64,000 bases of DNA, from NCBI RefSeq assembly GCF_900107265.1, contig NZ_FNPJ01000004.1, positions 1 through 64,000 on the forward strand, given 5' to 3'. Below, piece by piece: positions 14,391-23,400 of the stretch. The position numbers and the translations under genes are program-made. A model generated the notes under the pieces. That model was not told where the DNA came from and made no database searches. It was given only the letters and a program-made list of their open reading frames with translations. This stretch comes from Nitrosomonas sp. Nm33. GTDB lineage: Bacteria > Pseudomonadota > Gammaproteobacteria > Burkholderiales > Nitrosomonadaceae. How positions within the stretch are numbered: position 1 is the first letter of the stretch; every line of letters begins with the position of its first letter.

Positions 14391-15098
14391 TCAGTTTTTC
14401 AATGCATTAATCCATTTGCTATACAATCGATCAGCAATAGTATTCAGTAGCGGCACACGAAACTCCAGATCCATTTGCATTGCCTCAGCTGGTTGCACTG
14501 CGGGACTTGCCAGGTTCTGTGCAATTTCTGCCGCATTGACTTTACTCCAGTTACGCACCATTTCTTCAGTCATCTCCACATGGCACTGCATCCCCAGATG
14601 AATTCCTAATGCAAATGCCTGATTTTGGCAATAAACGCTGGAAAGCAGCAACGCTGCTCCAGCAGGCAAAGAAAATGTTTCACCATGCCAATGAAATGAT
14701 TCAAATTCCTTTAAATCTCCTAACCACTCGTGGGCAACTGGATTATCTGCCACGCTGACTTTTCCCCAGCCTAGTTCTTTGATAGGGTTCGCCTCAACGA
14801 TACCTCCTAACGCTTTGGACATGAGTTGCCCACCTAAACAATGCCCCAATACAGGTACATCATGAATTACCGCTTGCTTGATCAAAGCAAGTAATGGCTC
14901 AATCCAGGGCAGGCTATCGTTGACGCTCATGGGGCCTCCCATCAGAACCAACCCACTGAATGGATGAATATTGACAGGAAGATGCTTTCCCTGGTCGATG
15001 CTAATTAGCTGCCAGGGAATATGATTGTTATCAAGAAATGTGGCAAAATAACCAGGTCCTTCGATAGGGGAAAATCTAAAGATTGCAACTGATTTCAT
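14391..15098 (-). CDS. Class-I glutamine amidotransferase-like protein
   Basis: 235 residues with a complete class-I amidotransferase (GMP-synthase-type) triad: Cys87 in VLGHCLGGQL, His173 and Glu175 in CHVEMTEEM. It resembles stand-alone GATase1 proteins annotated as GMP synthase-like, which act on glutamine or gamma-glutamyl substrates. The true acceptor cannot be read from the sequence. It is a single gene, convergent with glgB and divergent from the DUF2868 gene. The start gives the expected MKSVAIFRF beta-strand. Confidence 0.85.
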   Translation of the reverse strand: MKSVAIFRFSPIEGPGYFATFLDNNHIPWQLISIDQGKHLPVNIHPFSGLVLMGGPMSVNDSLPWIEPLLALIKQAVIHDVPVLGHCLGGQLMSKALGGIVEANPIKELGWGKVSVADNPVAHEWLGDLKEFESFHWHGETFSLPAGAALLLSSVYCQNQAFALGIHLGMQCHVEMTEEMVRNWSKVNAAEIAQNLASPAVQPAEAMQMDLEFRVPLLNTIADRLYSKWINALKN

Positions 15099-15318
15099 GG
15101 CAATAACCTTTCTGGCGATAACAAATCTTGTACTGCTAATTGTAACTTTTTTCCATTGAGTTCTTTCTTCTGATTGTACTTTTAAATGCTTTTGTGTACT
15201 GGAACAGGCATACGCACTTTTTTCAAATTCAAATTAATCGATCGCTATTCACTTTTCAATCAGGTTGACAGACCAAGAGGAATAACACTCTGTTTTTCCA
15301 TTCTTTTAATCAATAGTT

Positions 15319-16707
15319 ATGACAATAAACAATACCACGTTTTCTGATTTAGTTCGTTTAGAGCAATTGCGCCACATTGAAACGAGCAAAGCAGAAGCAC
15401 TGTCATACGCAAGCATCGCTGACATGGAAAGCCATGCTGCTTCTAATTTCAATTACACTGTTTTTCTAAAACGGTTAACAAGCCGTGCTCGGCGCTTGAT
15501 TCAGGACAATGCGCTAGCCATAACATTACAACATCCTCAAAAATTGTTTATTCGTGCCAGCCGAATAAGTTTGATGGTCGCGGCAATTCTGGGAGCATTG
15601 GCAGCGGGTAATGCAGTTGGCGAGTCTTCCACGCTGAACATATACTGGTTATTAGCGGTTTTGCTTGGCTTTAATTTGATTTCCATCATGCTGTGGATGG
15701 CAGGCATTTCATTTAATTTACAAGGATTGAGCGCAGGGGTTGTCGCTCAGCTGACTTGCTGGTTACCTTATCGACATAAGGAAAAGGAAAGTGATTCGAT
15801 TGCTTCACTTGCCGCACGCGGCTGGTGGGAAACCAATTTAACTGGTACAGTCGGCAAATGGCGTATCAGTGTCCTCACTCATCAATTTTGGCTGACTTAT
15901 CTAGCGACTGGCCTAGTCTTACTAGTGCTGCTCATGATGGCGAAGCAATACGACTTTATTTGGGGAACCACATTACTGCCGGAAAGTAGCTTTCCTGAAC
16001 TGACTCAATGGCTGAGTAAGCCTATGGAATTTTTGGGGTTGATTCCTCCCGACAGCTACCAGATTGCAGCAAGCCGGGTTGGTGCAGTTTTCCAAGATGC
16101 AGAGACAAGAGGTGCTTGGGCCAAATTTTTGCTGGGAGCCTTATTGCTCTACGGCATTCTACCTCGCCTCATATTGCTGCTAGTTTCTATGATGATGCAA
16201 AAACTGGCTGAACATCGTTTCAAGCTGGATCTTTATTTGCCTTACTATATAACGTTACGACAACGCTTAATGGCGCACGAATTTGAGTCTATCGTCATCG
16301 ATGCAGACCCTAATATAGTAATAGAAAAAAAGATTACTCCCCGACAAGCTGGCCAGGGAATACCGCAGAATGCACTCGCAATTGGGATTGAGCTTGATGA
16401 TCATATCGTTTGGCCAAATGGTATGAACTGTAGCAAAAATGTCATTGATCAGACGTCGTTTTCGGAAGCAACTAACATCATCAAAAAATCTGATAGTGCG
16501 TTGCTGATTGGTGTGGCCGCTCATCGCCTGCCAGATAGAGGCGTGCAGCGGACCATCAGGGAGTTGATTACCCATACCTCAGGGGGGGTCTGGCTGATTT
16601 TATTGCGTAGCCGCGCAGCCATTCCCGTTGCAGACACACGCAAAATCGCATGGTTCCGAACGGCTGAGGCATGCGCTATTTCCGCTGAATGCGTCATCAC
16701 TCAATAA
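15319..16707 (+). CDS. DUF2868 membrane protein
   Basis: 462-residue protein with a cytosolic N-terminus, a pair of transmembrane helices around 91-137, another near 190-210 and one around 270-292, then a soluble C-terminal part. The pattern and the downstream partner fit the DUF2868 family, which is found almost always in front of a DUF3482 GTPase. The role is unknown; co-occurrence suggests that it anchors or is switched by the GTPase. The gene ends at 16707, two bases before the most likely start of its partner. Confidence 0.75.
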   Translation: MTINNTTFSDLVRLEQLRHIETSKAEALSYASIADMESHAASNFNYTVFLKRLTSRARRLIQDNALAITLQHPQKLFIRASRISLMVAAILGALAAGNAVGESSTLNIYWLLAVLLGFNLISIMLWMAGISFNLQGLSAGVVAQLTCWLPYRHKEKESDSIASLAARGWWETNLTGTVGKWRISVLTHQFWLTYLATGLVLLVLLMMAKQYDFIWGTTLLPESSFPELTQWLSKPMEFLGLIPPDSYQIAASRVGAVFQDAETRGAWAKFLLGALLLYGILPRLILLLVSMMMQKLAEHRFKLDLYLPYYITLRQRLMAHEFESIVIDADPNIVIEKKITPRQAGQGIPQNALAIGIELDDHIVWPNGMNCSKNVIDQTSFSEATNIIKKSDSALLIGVAAHRLPDRGVQRTIRELITHTSGGVWLILLRSRAAIPVADTRKIAWFRTAEACAISAECVITQ

Positions 16708-16709
16708 TC

Positions 16710-18128
16710 ATGAAAGCAGCAAACGAGACATCACACCAGGATATTCACTCATTGCTAAATGTTGCAGTTGTAGGTCACACTAATACCGGTAAGACCTCGC
16801 TGATTCGCACCATGCTGCGAAGCACTCAATTCGGTGAAATTGAAGATGGTGCAGGAACTACTCGCCATGTAGAACGGGCAACTATTTTTGCTGATAATGA
16901 AGCCATATTGAATTTACATGACACCCCGGGCATTGAGGATTCTCATGCGTTGTTAAGGCAACTTAAATCGATCAGCGCGCAGCATAAATCGCTTTCACCA
17001 GTTGAAATATTGGAAAAGTTTATTGCAGCTACGACTATCGATGATCCGTTAGAGCAAGAAGCTAAGGTCATCAGGCAAATATTACGCAGTGATGTCTTAT
17101 TGTACATTATTGATGTGCGCGAGCCTGTATTGGAAAAATATCTGATTGAAATCGAGATACTCACCAAGGCCATGAAACCCATCATCCCGGTTTTCAATTT
17201 TATTGCTGACCATACAGCAGAGCTCGCCATCTGGCGAAAAAAACTGGCCGCTTTTAATATTCACGCTTCACTAGAATTCGATACAGTTGCTTTTTCTTTT
17301 GAAGCAGAGAAACGGTTGTATCAGAAAATACAAAGCCTGGTGGAATTACACTATGATCGATTGCAGAAACTCATCAATTACCGCGCCAAGGTATGGGATC
17401 AACTCTGCCTATCTGCAGCTAAACGCATCGTTGAGCTAATTGTGTCCGTTGCCTGCTATCGGGAAAGTAAACGGAGCCAGAGCGATAGTAGTACAAATTC
17501 AATCGCCGTCCAAAAATTAAAGGATTTTGTAAGAAAATCCGAGCAAAGCTGTTTAAGGGATTTGTTAACCATTTTTAATTTCTCAGAAAAAGATATTGCT
17601 CTCCAAAAAATTCCTGTAAGCAATGGCCAATGGCAGCTTGATATATTCGCCCCCGGCGTACTCAAAGCTTATGGTCTTGATGTTGGCAGCGCTGCACTCA
17701 AAGGTGCAGCAACAGGAGCAGGAATTGATCTGATGGTGGGTGGATTAAGTTTAGGAGCAGCCACTGCCCTGGGCGCGATTGCTGGCACTGGTTGGTCAAC
17801 ATTCAAACGCTACGGCAAGGAAATCAAAGCCAAAATTCAAGGTACACAATGGTTGTGTGTTGATGAAAATACGCTGCAGATACTCTATCTCCGTCAACAG
17901 CAATTGTTGTCAAAACTGATGCATCGCGGTCATGCTGCTTACCATGTAGACCAGATCGATACTGCTACTGTATCTACTTCAGAAAAATTACCCAGTAACT
18001 GGCTCGACATTATTAGTACCCTGCAACAAAATCCGGCATGGTACAAATCTTCTACCTCTCGAAATCAAGATCCACAATATCAAAATATTGAAGCCAAGCT
18101 GATCAATACCTTGCTAGCTAACGGGTAA
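16710..18128 (+). CDS. DUF3482 family GTPase
   Basis: About 472 residues. An N-terminal TRAFAC-type G domain has P-loop GHTNTGKTS at 22-30, switch-I GAGTTRHVE, and G3 HDTPGIED near 70-77. The G4 motif is poorly conserved (FNFIAD). The C-terminal half has a glycine-rich hydrophobic hairpin (GAATGAGIDLMVGGLSLGAA, then ALGAIAGTG) that could insert into the membrane. An in-frame start at 16689 would overlap the upstream gene by 19 bp; the ATG at 16710 is preferred because it follows the stop directly. The DUF2868/DUF3482 pair is a conserved operon of unknown function. Confidence 0.8.
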   Translation: MKAANETSHQDIHSLLNVAVVGHTNTGKTSLIRTMLRSTQFGEIEDGAGTTRHVERATIFADNEAILNLHDTPGIEDSHALLRQLKSISAQHKSLSPVEILEKFIAATTIDDPLEQEAKVIRQILRSDVLLYIIDVREPVLEKYLIEIEILTKAMKPIIPVFNFIADHTAELAIWRKKLAAFNIHASLEFDTVAFSFEAEKRLYQKIQSLVELHYDRLQKLINYRAKVWDQLCLSAAKRIVELIVSVACYRESKRSQSDSSTNSIAVQKLKDFVRKSEQSCLRDLLTIFNFSEKDIALQKIPVSNGQWQLDIFAPGVLKAYGLDVGSAALKGAATGAGIDLMVGGLSLGAATALGAIAGTGWSTFKRYGKEIKAKIQGTQWLCVDENTLQILYLRQQQLLSKLMHRGHAAYHVDQIDTATVSTSEKLPSNWLDIISTLQQNPAWYKSSTSRNQDPQYQNIEAKLINTLLANG

Positions 18129-18458
18129 GCCCACCCTGAACTCGTTAAGAAACATGCAGCGGCAAGCCTTCAAGAGCATGGCACATGGAACGCACTGACA
18201 CCGCCAAGATAACTCACAGTCATCTTATATTTGAAGAAATCCGGTAGATTCAGCTTTCATTCAGGATCTGCTCGATAAGATGACAATCAGTATCGTGCAT
18301 AACGAATCCATCTCGATTGCTAGCAATTGAACCCAGCATAATGAGAATCACTAAATAATGTTTAATTTGATCATTAATTTTGTTTAACCCGGATATTTCG
18401 CCAGGTCGGCCTGGCGGAATATCCAGGTTAACTCCATTAAACTCAAATAAAGATTGCT
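18129..18458. other. Intergenic region with long hairpin
   Basis: 330 bp with no coding signal. The only strong element is the inverted repeat at 18391-18424, just before the next gene. Confidence 0.5.
18391..18424. repeat. REP-like inverted repeat
   Basis: GGATATTTCGCCAGG (18391-18405) and CCTGGCGGAATATCC (18410-18424) form a 15-bp stem with one T/G mispair and a TCGG loop. A few extra flanking bases (TTAACC / GGTTAA) also pair. It has no T-tract, so it looks more like a REP-type palindrome than a simple terminator. Confidence 0.6.
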
Positions 18459-19811
18459 ATGAAAAGATTCAGACTGATTTGTATGACTATCGCCTTGGTT
18501 GGATTGGTATCGGCAGCTCCGGTATGGACCGCTGACAGAGAAAATGCCGACTTTGACGGTGGTGATTTCGGAGGTGATTTTGATGGCGTTGGTGATTCTG
18601 GAAGTGACTACGGGGGCAGCGATTTTGATGCCGGTGGTGATTTTTGGAGTGATTTCGGTGGGAATGATTTCAGAGGTGACTTTGACCAGAATGAAGACTT
18701 TGCAGATAATTTTGAGCAACCAAACGATTCTGCGGTAGACAATGACGCTCGCTATGATCTTGGGTCTGCTCAAAGCGAAGGGTTCTCCCAGGAAAAAACC
18801 TTAATTCAAGACAATCAATCTACCGAGTTCGATCAGCCCCCTAAGGAAGGTGAGCTTGTTCAGGGTGATTTTCAGGATGATTTATATGCTGGAGCGGCTA
18901 AGACTGACGAATCTGCCCAGGTTGACCAAGCATCTCAGGATGGTAAATTTACCCAACCAGCTCAATCTCCTCAAAGTGACGAATCAACTCAAACTAGTCA
19001 ACCTGGTCAGGAAACTGGAGCCACACAGGATGATCAATTAACACAAAATGATGAATCTGCTCCAGTCAATCAAGCTGCTAATGGAGATGGCTCCACCCAG
19101 AATGATCAGCCTACACAGAGAGGGGAATCGACTCAGTCAGAGCTATTAACGCAAAAGGGTGACACCACACAAATAGTCCAGCCTACCCAGGAAGGTGAGT
19201 CAGTTCAGGTAGATCAATCCATCCAAACCAATGTTGTTGCTACGGGTGATTCCTTGACCCAGAACATTAATATCCAAAACGTTCAATCGGTTCAAAATGA
19301 TGGATTTAGTCACGGTATTTGGCATGGCCATCATCATGAACATCACCATCATCATGATTTTGATATTGGATTTGGGCTAGGTGTCGGCCTAGGATTGGGA
19401 CTTGATCCTTTTTATTCTTTTACTCCTTTCAGCGGCTTTGGTTATTATGGATATGATGGCTTCGCGCCTTATAGTGGTTTTGGTTTCTACCGTGGTTTCG
19501 ATTCTTTTGGAGGAATTGGTTTTTATAGTAGTTATGTTCCTTTTGGTTATGTTGGCTCTGGTCCCTATAGCCATTTTGGCTACTATCCGTTAGGTGGTTT
19601 CCCTGCAGTAGTTGCCGCGCCGGTATTGCCAATAACCATGATCAGTGCACTGCCCGGCAAATCGACTTATATGCAGCAACAAAATGTCCCACAATCTGCT
19701 CCTGAGCCAAAAACCAATTACTGGCACTATTGTCGAAATCCAGAAGGGTATTACCCTTATGTCAGAAAGTGCCCTGATGGCTGGGTAAAAATTCCTCCAG
19801 AGCCTTCTTAA
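18459..19811 (+). CDS. Secreted low-complexity Asp/Gly- and Gln/Thr-repeat protein
   Basis: 450 residues with a Sec signal peptide (cleavage near 25). Successive zones follow: an acidic Gly/Asp/Phe tract (about 30-95, units like GGDFGGDFD), a long degenerate TQ-x-Q/GEST repeat (about 100-275), a histidine cluster (HGHHHEHHHHHDFD near 287-300), a Gly/Phe/Tyr-rich tract (about 302-380), and a short conserved-looking tail with two Cys (YWHYCRNPEGYYPYVRKCP). It resembles exported surface proteins of unknown function with a YYPYV-type tail. The His cluster could bind metal. It precedes a glycine-zipper lipoprotein gene by 24 bp, so the two are probably co-transcribed. Confidence 0.65.
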   Translation: MKRFRLICMTIALVGLVSAAPVWTADRENADFDGGDFGGDFDGVGDSGSDYGGSDFDAGGDFWSDFGGNDFRGDFDQNEDFADNFEQPNDSAVDNDARYDLGSAQSEGFSQEKTLIQDNQSTEFDQPPKEGELVQGDFQDDLYAGAAKTDESAQVDQASQDGKFTQPAQSPQSDESTQTSQPGQETGATQDDQLTQNDESAPVNQAANGDGSTQNDQPTQRGESTQSELLTQKGDTTQIVQPTQEGESVQVDQSIQTNVVATGDSLTQNINIQNVQSVQNDGFSHGIWHGHHHEHHHHHDFDIGFGLGVGLGLGLDPFYSFTPFSGFGYYGYDGFAPYSGFGFYRGFDSFGGIGFYSSYVPFGYVGSGPYSHFGYYPLGGFPAVVAAPVLPITMISALPGKSTYMQQQNVPQSAPEPKTNYWHYCRNPEGYYPYVRKCPDGWVKIPPEPS

Positions 19812-19835
19812 TCAAATCATAAAGGAAATCTAGTT

Positions 19836-20378
19836 ATGTCTAGAATTGCCAAATTCTCCATGCTGCTGCTACTTACGCTGCTAGCAGCATGTGTTCACAT
19901 ACCGACGGGACCAAGTGTAATGGTCTTACCCGCTGCAAATAAAACCTTTGATCAATTTAGATCTGATGACTCTTCCTGTAGACAATTTGCCAGCGAACAA
20001 GTCAGTGGTCAAACACCACGCCGCGCGTCCATATTGAGTGGCGTAGAAACCGCCGCTGTTACAACTGCATTAGGCGCCATCGCAGGGGCTGCTTTTGGAG
20101 GTGGGCGAGGTGCTGCAATTGGTGCAGGGGGTGGCTTATTAGCGGGAGGATTGGCTGGAAGCAGTGCTGCCCAATCTTCAGGAAATATCAATCAACAGCG
20201 CTACGATACAGCTTATATGCAGTGCATGTATGCCAATGGTCATCACATTCCCTCCCCAGGACGCTTTGTCAATGAAGGATACCCAAGCAGTAGTGGCAGG
20301 CCGACACCTCAGCGCGCTCCTTCGGGCAGCTATCCACCTCCGCCTCCAGGTAGTCCGCCACCGCCCCCTCCTGACTAA
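19836..20378 (+). CDS. Glycine-zipper lipoprotein
   Basis: 180 residues. It has a lipoprotein signal (LTLLAAC, Cys about 19) and a glycine zipper (ALGAIAGAAFGGGRGAAIGA, then GGGLLAGGLAG, about 79-108) typical of outer-membrane-associated proteins. The C-terminus is proline-rich (PPPPPGSPPPPPPD). A Shine-Dalgarno AAAGGA precedes the start. It follows the low-complexity secreted gene by 24 bp. Its role is unknown, perhaps envelope structure. Confidence 0.7.
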   Translation: MSRIAKFSMLLLLTLLAACVHIPTGPSVMVLPAANKTFDQFRSDDSSCRQFASEQVSGQTPRRASILSGVETAAVTTALGAIAGAAFGGGRGAAIGAGGGLLAGGLAGSSAAQSSGNINQQRYDTAYMQCMYANGHHIPSPGRFVNEGYPSSSGRPTPQRAPSGSYPPPPPGSPPPPPPD

Positions 20379-20501
20379 ATTTAGTTAATGATACTACTTC
20401 AAACGTAAATAAGGAGAACCATGAAATAAACTCATAGCGTAAATAGCGTAGTTAGTTGGATTCAGAATCTTTTAACTTTTTAGGAGAAATTAGGAGAAAG
20501 T

Positions 20502-21008
20502 ATGAAAAATATGTTTTTATCATCAAGTCTTGTCGTTATAGGTTCAGTTTTATCCATGTCGAGTCACGCTGATCCTATGGCAGTATTTAAAGGACAAGCT
20601 ATTTTTTTGACAGCTAACAATAGTCTCACTGTTATGCCGGATTCACCCGCTCAGCTATCCTGCCGCTATGACGAAGTTAATAACGTTTTTATTTCAGCTT
20701 CTACCACTACTCCCTCTAGCGTACGAATTCCAGGCGCATTTGATGTAAAAGTAGTAGGGAATGATGCCTATGTAGCGACTTCAACTTTAGTAAATGATGT
20801 TCCAACTACAAATTATGTTAAATACAATGTAAGTGCCTGCTTACCCGAGGGATCGTTTACTCCTTCCATAGTTCGCGCTGATCTCTCTGCGGGTAAAATG
20901 ACCATACCTTGCGTTCTAGCTGATGGTCATGAATATAGAGTCGAAATGGATCAACGCGGTAATTCCATGAACTGGGAAGTGACTTTTGCAGAACCAGGCT
21001 GTCAATAA
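20502..21008 (+). CDS. Hypothetical exported protein
   Basis: 168 residues with a signal peptide ending near SSHADP (about 23). The mature part has four cysteines (CRYD, SACLPEG, IPCVLADG and the C-terminal GCQ), which could form two disulphides. The predicted character is beta-rich. I do not recognise the family. The start has two Shine-Dalgarno-like AGGAGAAA sites in a row. The preceding 120 bp contain a miniature ATG-AAA-TAA with its own ribosome-binding site (20421). Confidence 0.6.
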   Translation: MKNMFLSSSLVVIGSVLSMSSHADPMAVFKGQAIFLTANNSLTVMPDSPAQLSCRYDEVNNVFISASTTTPSSVRIPGAFDVKVVGNDAYVATSTLVNDVPTTNYVKYNVSACLPEGSFTPSIVRADLSAGKMTIPCVLADGHEYRVEMDQRGNSMNWEVTFAEPGCQ

Positions 21009-21037
21009 TCGCATTCACTGTTAGTAACAACCCGCTC

Positions 21038-21068
21038 GGTGGGCGGGTAGTTTACAACCCCGCCCACC
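21038..21068 (+). terminator. GC-rich hairpin, possible terminator
   Basis: GGTGGGCGGG (21038-21047) pairs with CCCGCCCACC (21059-21068) in a perfect 10-bp stem, 30 bp after the stop of the exported-protein gene. There is no T-run, so it may be a factor-dependent or mRNA-stabilising hairpin. Confidence 0.5.
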
Positions 21069-21212
21069 TCCATAAATAGGCACATTAACCATCATTCTTG
21101 TGCTCTCTCTTCTTCTGAAAAAGCTATTCTGAAAAGCCAGTCATGCATGAACCATACCCTATATTATCAATCAAATTTTTGCCGAGCTTATTTCAAAAAA
21201 TGAGGATCTCCC

Positions 21213-21755
21213 ATGAAAAGACGTACTTTACTGGAAAGGTTGGTTGCATTGACAACATTGCCTTTTCTATCATCCTATTCACGAGAGTTAGTTGCTGAAC
21301 AACACAGGAGCACGAAAATTAAAATCGATCCGATAACCGTTACTCCCCTCAATAAACCGCACGAAGAATGGCGCCCCTTATTGTCACCAGAGACTTACCG
21401 AGTATTGTTTGAAGAAGACACGGAGCGCCCTGGAAGCAGTCCTCTTAACAAAGAATACCGTGAGGGTACCTATATTTGTGCCGCCTGCTATTTACCATTA
21501 TTCGAGAGCAAACATAAATATGATAGTGGTACCGGATGGCCTAGTTTTACCCAGCCCATTTCTGGCCATATGGGTACCAAACGTGATTTCATGCTGATCT
21601 GGCCTCGCACTGAGTATCACTGTGCACGCTGCGGAGGACATCAGGGCCATGTTTTCGATGATGGTCCACCGCCACGCGGAGAACGCTGGTGTAATAATGG
21701 ATTAGCGCTACGGTTCATCCCTAAAGAAGAAGCGCTCCCTGAACTCAGGGAGTAA
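21213..21755 (+). CDS. msrB: Peptide-methionine (R)-S-oxide reductase
   Basis: 180 residues. It reduces the R-epimer of methionine sulfoxide in proteins. MsrB marks are four zinc Cys (CAAC at 89/92, CARC at 137/140), the core DSGTGWPSF, and catalytic Cys160 in RWCNNGLALRF. The usual RYCIN has become RWCNN, as in several exported MsrB. The N-terminus (MKRRTLLERLVALTTLPFL) is a twin-arginine-like or Sec export signal, so it should work in the periplasm. msrA follows after 3 bp: an oxidative-damage repair operon. Confidence 0.93.
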   Translation: MKRRTLLERLVALTTLPFLSSYSRELVAEQHRSTKIKIDPITVTPLNKPHEEWRPLLSPETYRVLFEEDTERPGSSPLNKEYREGTYICAACYLPLFESKHKYDSGTGWPSFTQPISGHMGTKRDFMLIWPRTEYHCARCGGHQGHVFDDGPPPRGERWCNNGLALRFIPKEEALPELRE

Positions 21756-21758
21756 AAC

Positions 21759-22445
21759 ATGAAAGTCATAAAAGAGTTAACGAAATTATATGGAAAGAAT
21801 TGCCGATGGGCAGGCATGTGGCTATTTTTAATATTGGCTACCCTTGCTGGCTGCCAACAGTCGAATCGTATTGATCTAACCGATACTGACACTCAACTCC
21901 CAAACCAAGCTGAAGAAAAGGGGCTAGAGATCGCCATCTTTGCGGGAGGGTGTTTTTGGTGTACAGAAGCAGATTTTGATAAAGTTCCTGGTGTGGTCAA
22001 GACCATTTCGGGATATGTCGGTGGCACAGTAACAAACCCTACTTACGAGCAGGTTAGCAAAGGAAAAACCGGCCACGTCGAAGCCGTGCAGATATATTTT
22101 GATCCAACCAAAACCAGTTACGCAAAATTGCTTGCTGCTTACTGGCCGACGATTGATCCGCTAACAGCGGGTGGTCAGTTCTGCGATGTCGGCTCACAAT
22201 ATCGCAGTGCAATTTTTTATCGTGACGCTCATCAACACATGCAGGCTGAAGCATCCAAGTCTGCACTCATTGCTTCCGGTCGCTTTGATCAACCTATAGT
22301 AACCGAAATATTACCTGCCACAACATTCTATCCTGCGGAGGAATATCATCAAGATTTCTACCTCAAGAATCCTATCCGTTATTCATACTACCGCAGCAAA
22401 TGTGGTCGCGATGCGCGTCTTGCCCAATTATGGGGAAACCAATGA
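21759..22445 (+). CDS. msrA: Peptide-methionine (S)-S-oxide reductase, lipoprotein
   Basis: 228 residues. It repairs the S-epimer of methionine sulfoxide. The family motif GGCFWCTEADF carries catalytic Cys65, followed by VSGYVGG-like and YEQVSKGKTGHVEAVQ motifs. A lipobox LAGC (Cys32) predicts a membrane-anchored periplasmic enzyme, matching the exported MsrB encoded 3 bp upstream. Length beyond the catalytic domain is explained by the leader and linker. Confidence 0.94.
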   Translation: MKVIKELTKLYGKNCRWAGMWLFLILATLAGCQQSNRIDLTDTDTQLPNQAEEKGLEIAIFAGGCFWCTEADFDKVPGVVKTISGYVGGTVTNPTYEQVSKGKTGHVEAVQIYFDPTKTSYAKLLAAYWPTIDPLTAGGQFCDVGSQYRSAIFYRDAHQHMQAEASKSALIASGRFDQPIVTEILPATTFYPAEEYHQDFYLKNPIRYSYYRSKCGRDARLAQLWGNQ

Positions 22446-22588
22446 TAAGCCGATAAAATTGGCCATTTAGCAGCAATAACTAGAGAATTCTTGTATAAAA
22501 CATCACTTCTGGGCGATATATAATTCCTATTTGAATATCTAATGTACCTGATCTCCAGAACTAACCTGTTTATTAAACAGCATTATCC

Positions 22589-23287
22589 ATGTCTTCCTCA
22601 AAACACGATCATACAACAGCTGGCTCCCTCAATTCGCTTCTAGAATGGAATCTGGAGCAATGGCAGCAAGCATGTCCTTCCATTCAGGAAATCGAAATTC
22701 CTGATAAACATTTCCTCTATCGCCAAGGAGAAAGTTGCGCTGGTTTCTTCTGGATAAAAGCAGGAATCGTTAAGCTTACTTACCTCACGGCCCAGGGCAA
22801 TGAGCTAACACTTACTTTATTACAGTCAGGGGATGTCATCGGACAACTGCAGCACGGTTGTGCTAATCCAGCCATGGAAGAAAGCGCGCAGGCTCTGGGA
22901 AAAGTCTTGTTCTATCGGATCGAATACGAAGATTTCAAAAAATTGATTTATCGCTGGCCTGAGTGGTCATGGTCTGTTTTCAAGGCAATGTCTAACCGTC
23001 AGCAACAAATTGAACGAAAACTCCGCACTATTCTTACCCAGCCAGTTGACAAACGTGTTATTGCAACACTCCTGGAACTTGCTCAATTATTTGGAACACG
23101 ATGTAGCCATGGATATTCACTGGAAATTTTCCTCACTCAGCAGGAGCTGGCAGATTTAGTAGGTGCCAGCCGTTCCGTAGTCAGTACAATCATGAATGAA
23201 TTCAGAAATCGAGGAATACTGAACTATACCCGCGAACAAATTTGTATTAACGATGCAGCATTGATCAATGCACAATTACTTGATTAA
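22589..23287 (+). CDS. Crp/Fnr family transcriptional regulator
   Basis: 232 residues. It has an N-terminal cyclic-nucleotide-binding-like beta-roll (about 30-125; FLYRQGESCAGFFWIKAGIVKL), a dimerisation helix, and a C-terminal winged HTH (LTQQELADLVGASRSVVSTIM about 182-202). The Cys pattern of an Fnr [4Fe-4S] sensor is absent, so the signal is unknown. It stands alone between msrA and a small membrane-protein gene. Targets cannot be inferred from position only. Confidence 0.88.
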   Translation: MSSSKHDHTTAGSLNSLLEWNLEQWQQACPSIQEIEIPDKHFLYRQGESCAGFFWIKAGIVKLTYLTAQGNELTLTLLQSGDVIGQLQHGCANPAMEESAQALGKVLFYRIEYEDFKKLIYRWPEWSWSVFKAMSNRQQQIERKLRTILTQPVDKRVIATLLELAQLFGTRCSHGYSLEIFLTQQELADLVGASRSVVSTIMNEFRNRGILNYTREQICINDAALINAQLLD

Positions 23288-23400
23288 ATTCATTTGCTGC
23301 GAAACTTACTAAAACGACTGTTATCTAGCTAACAGACATTGACAAGGGCGTTACAGTAAAGTGCTGGCTGTTACCAACCAACAATGAAAGGAACAGCAAA

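Noticed and set aside
18384-18773. 129-residue minus-strand frame
   Set aside because: It is the antisense of the signal peptide and Asp/Gly repeats of the secreted protein and covers the palindrome; composition is repeat-derived.
22589-23287. Oxygen-sensing Fnr
   Set aside because: The cluster-binding Cys pattern at the N-terminus is missing, so only the Crp/Fnr superfamily is supported.
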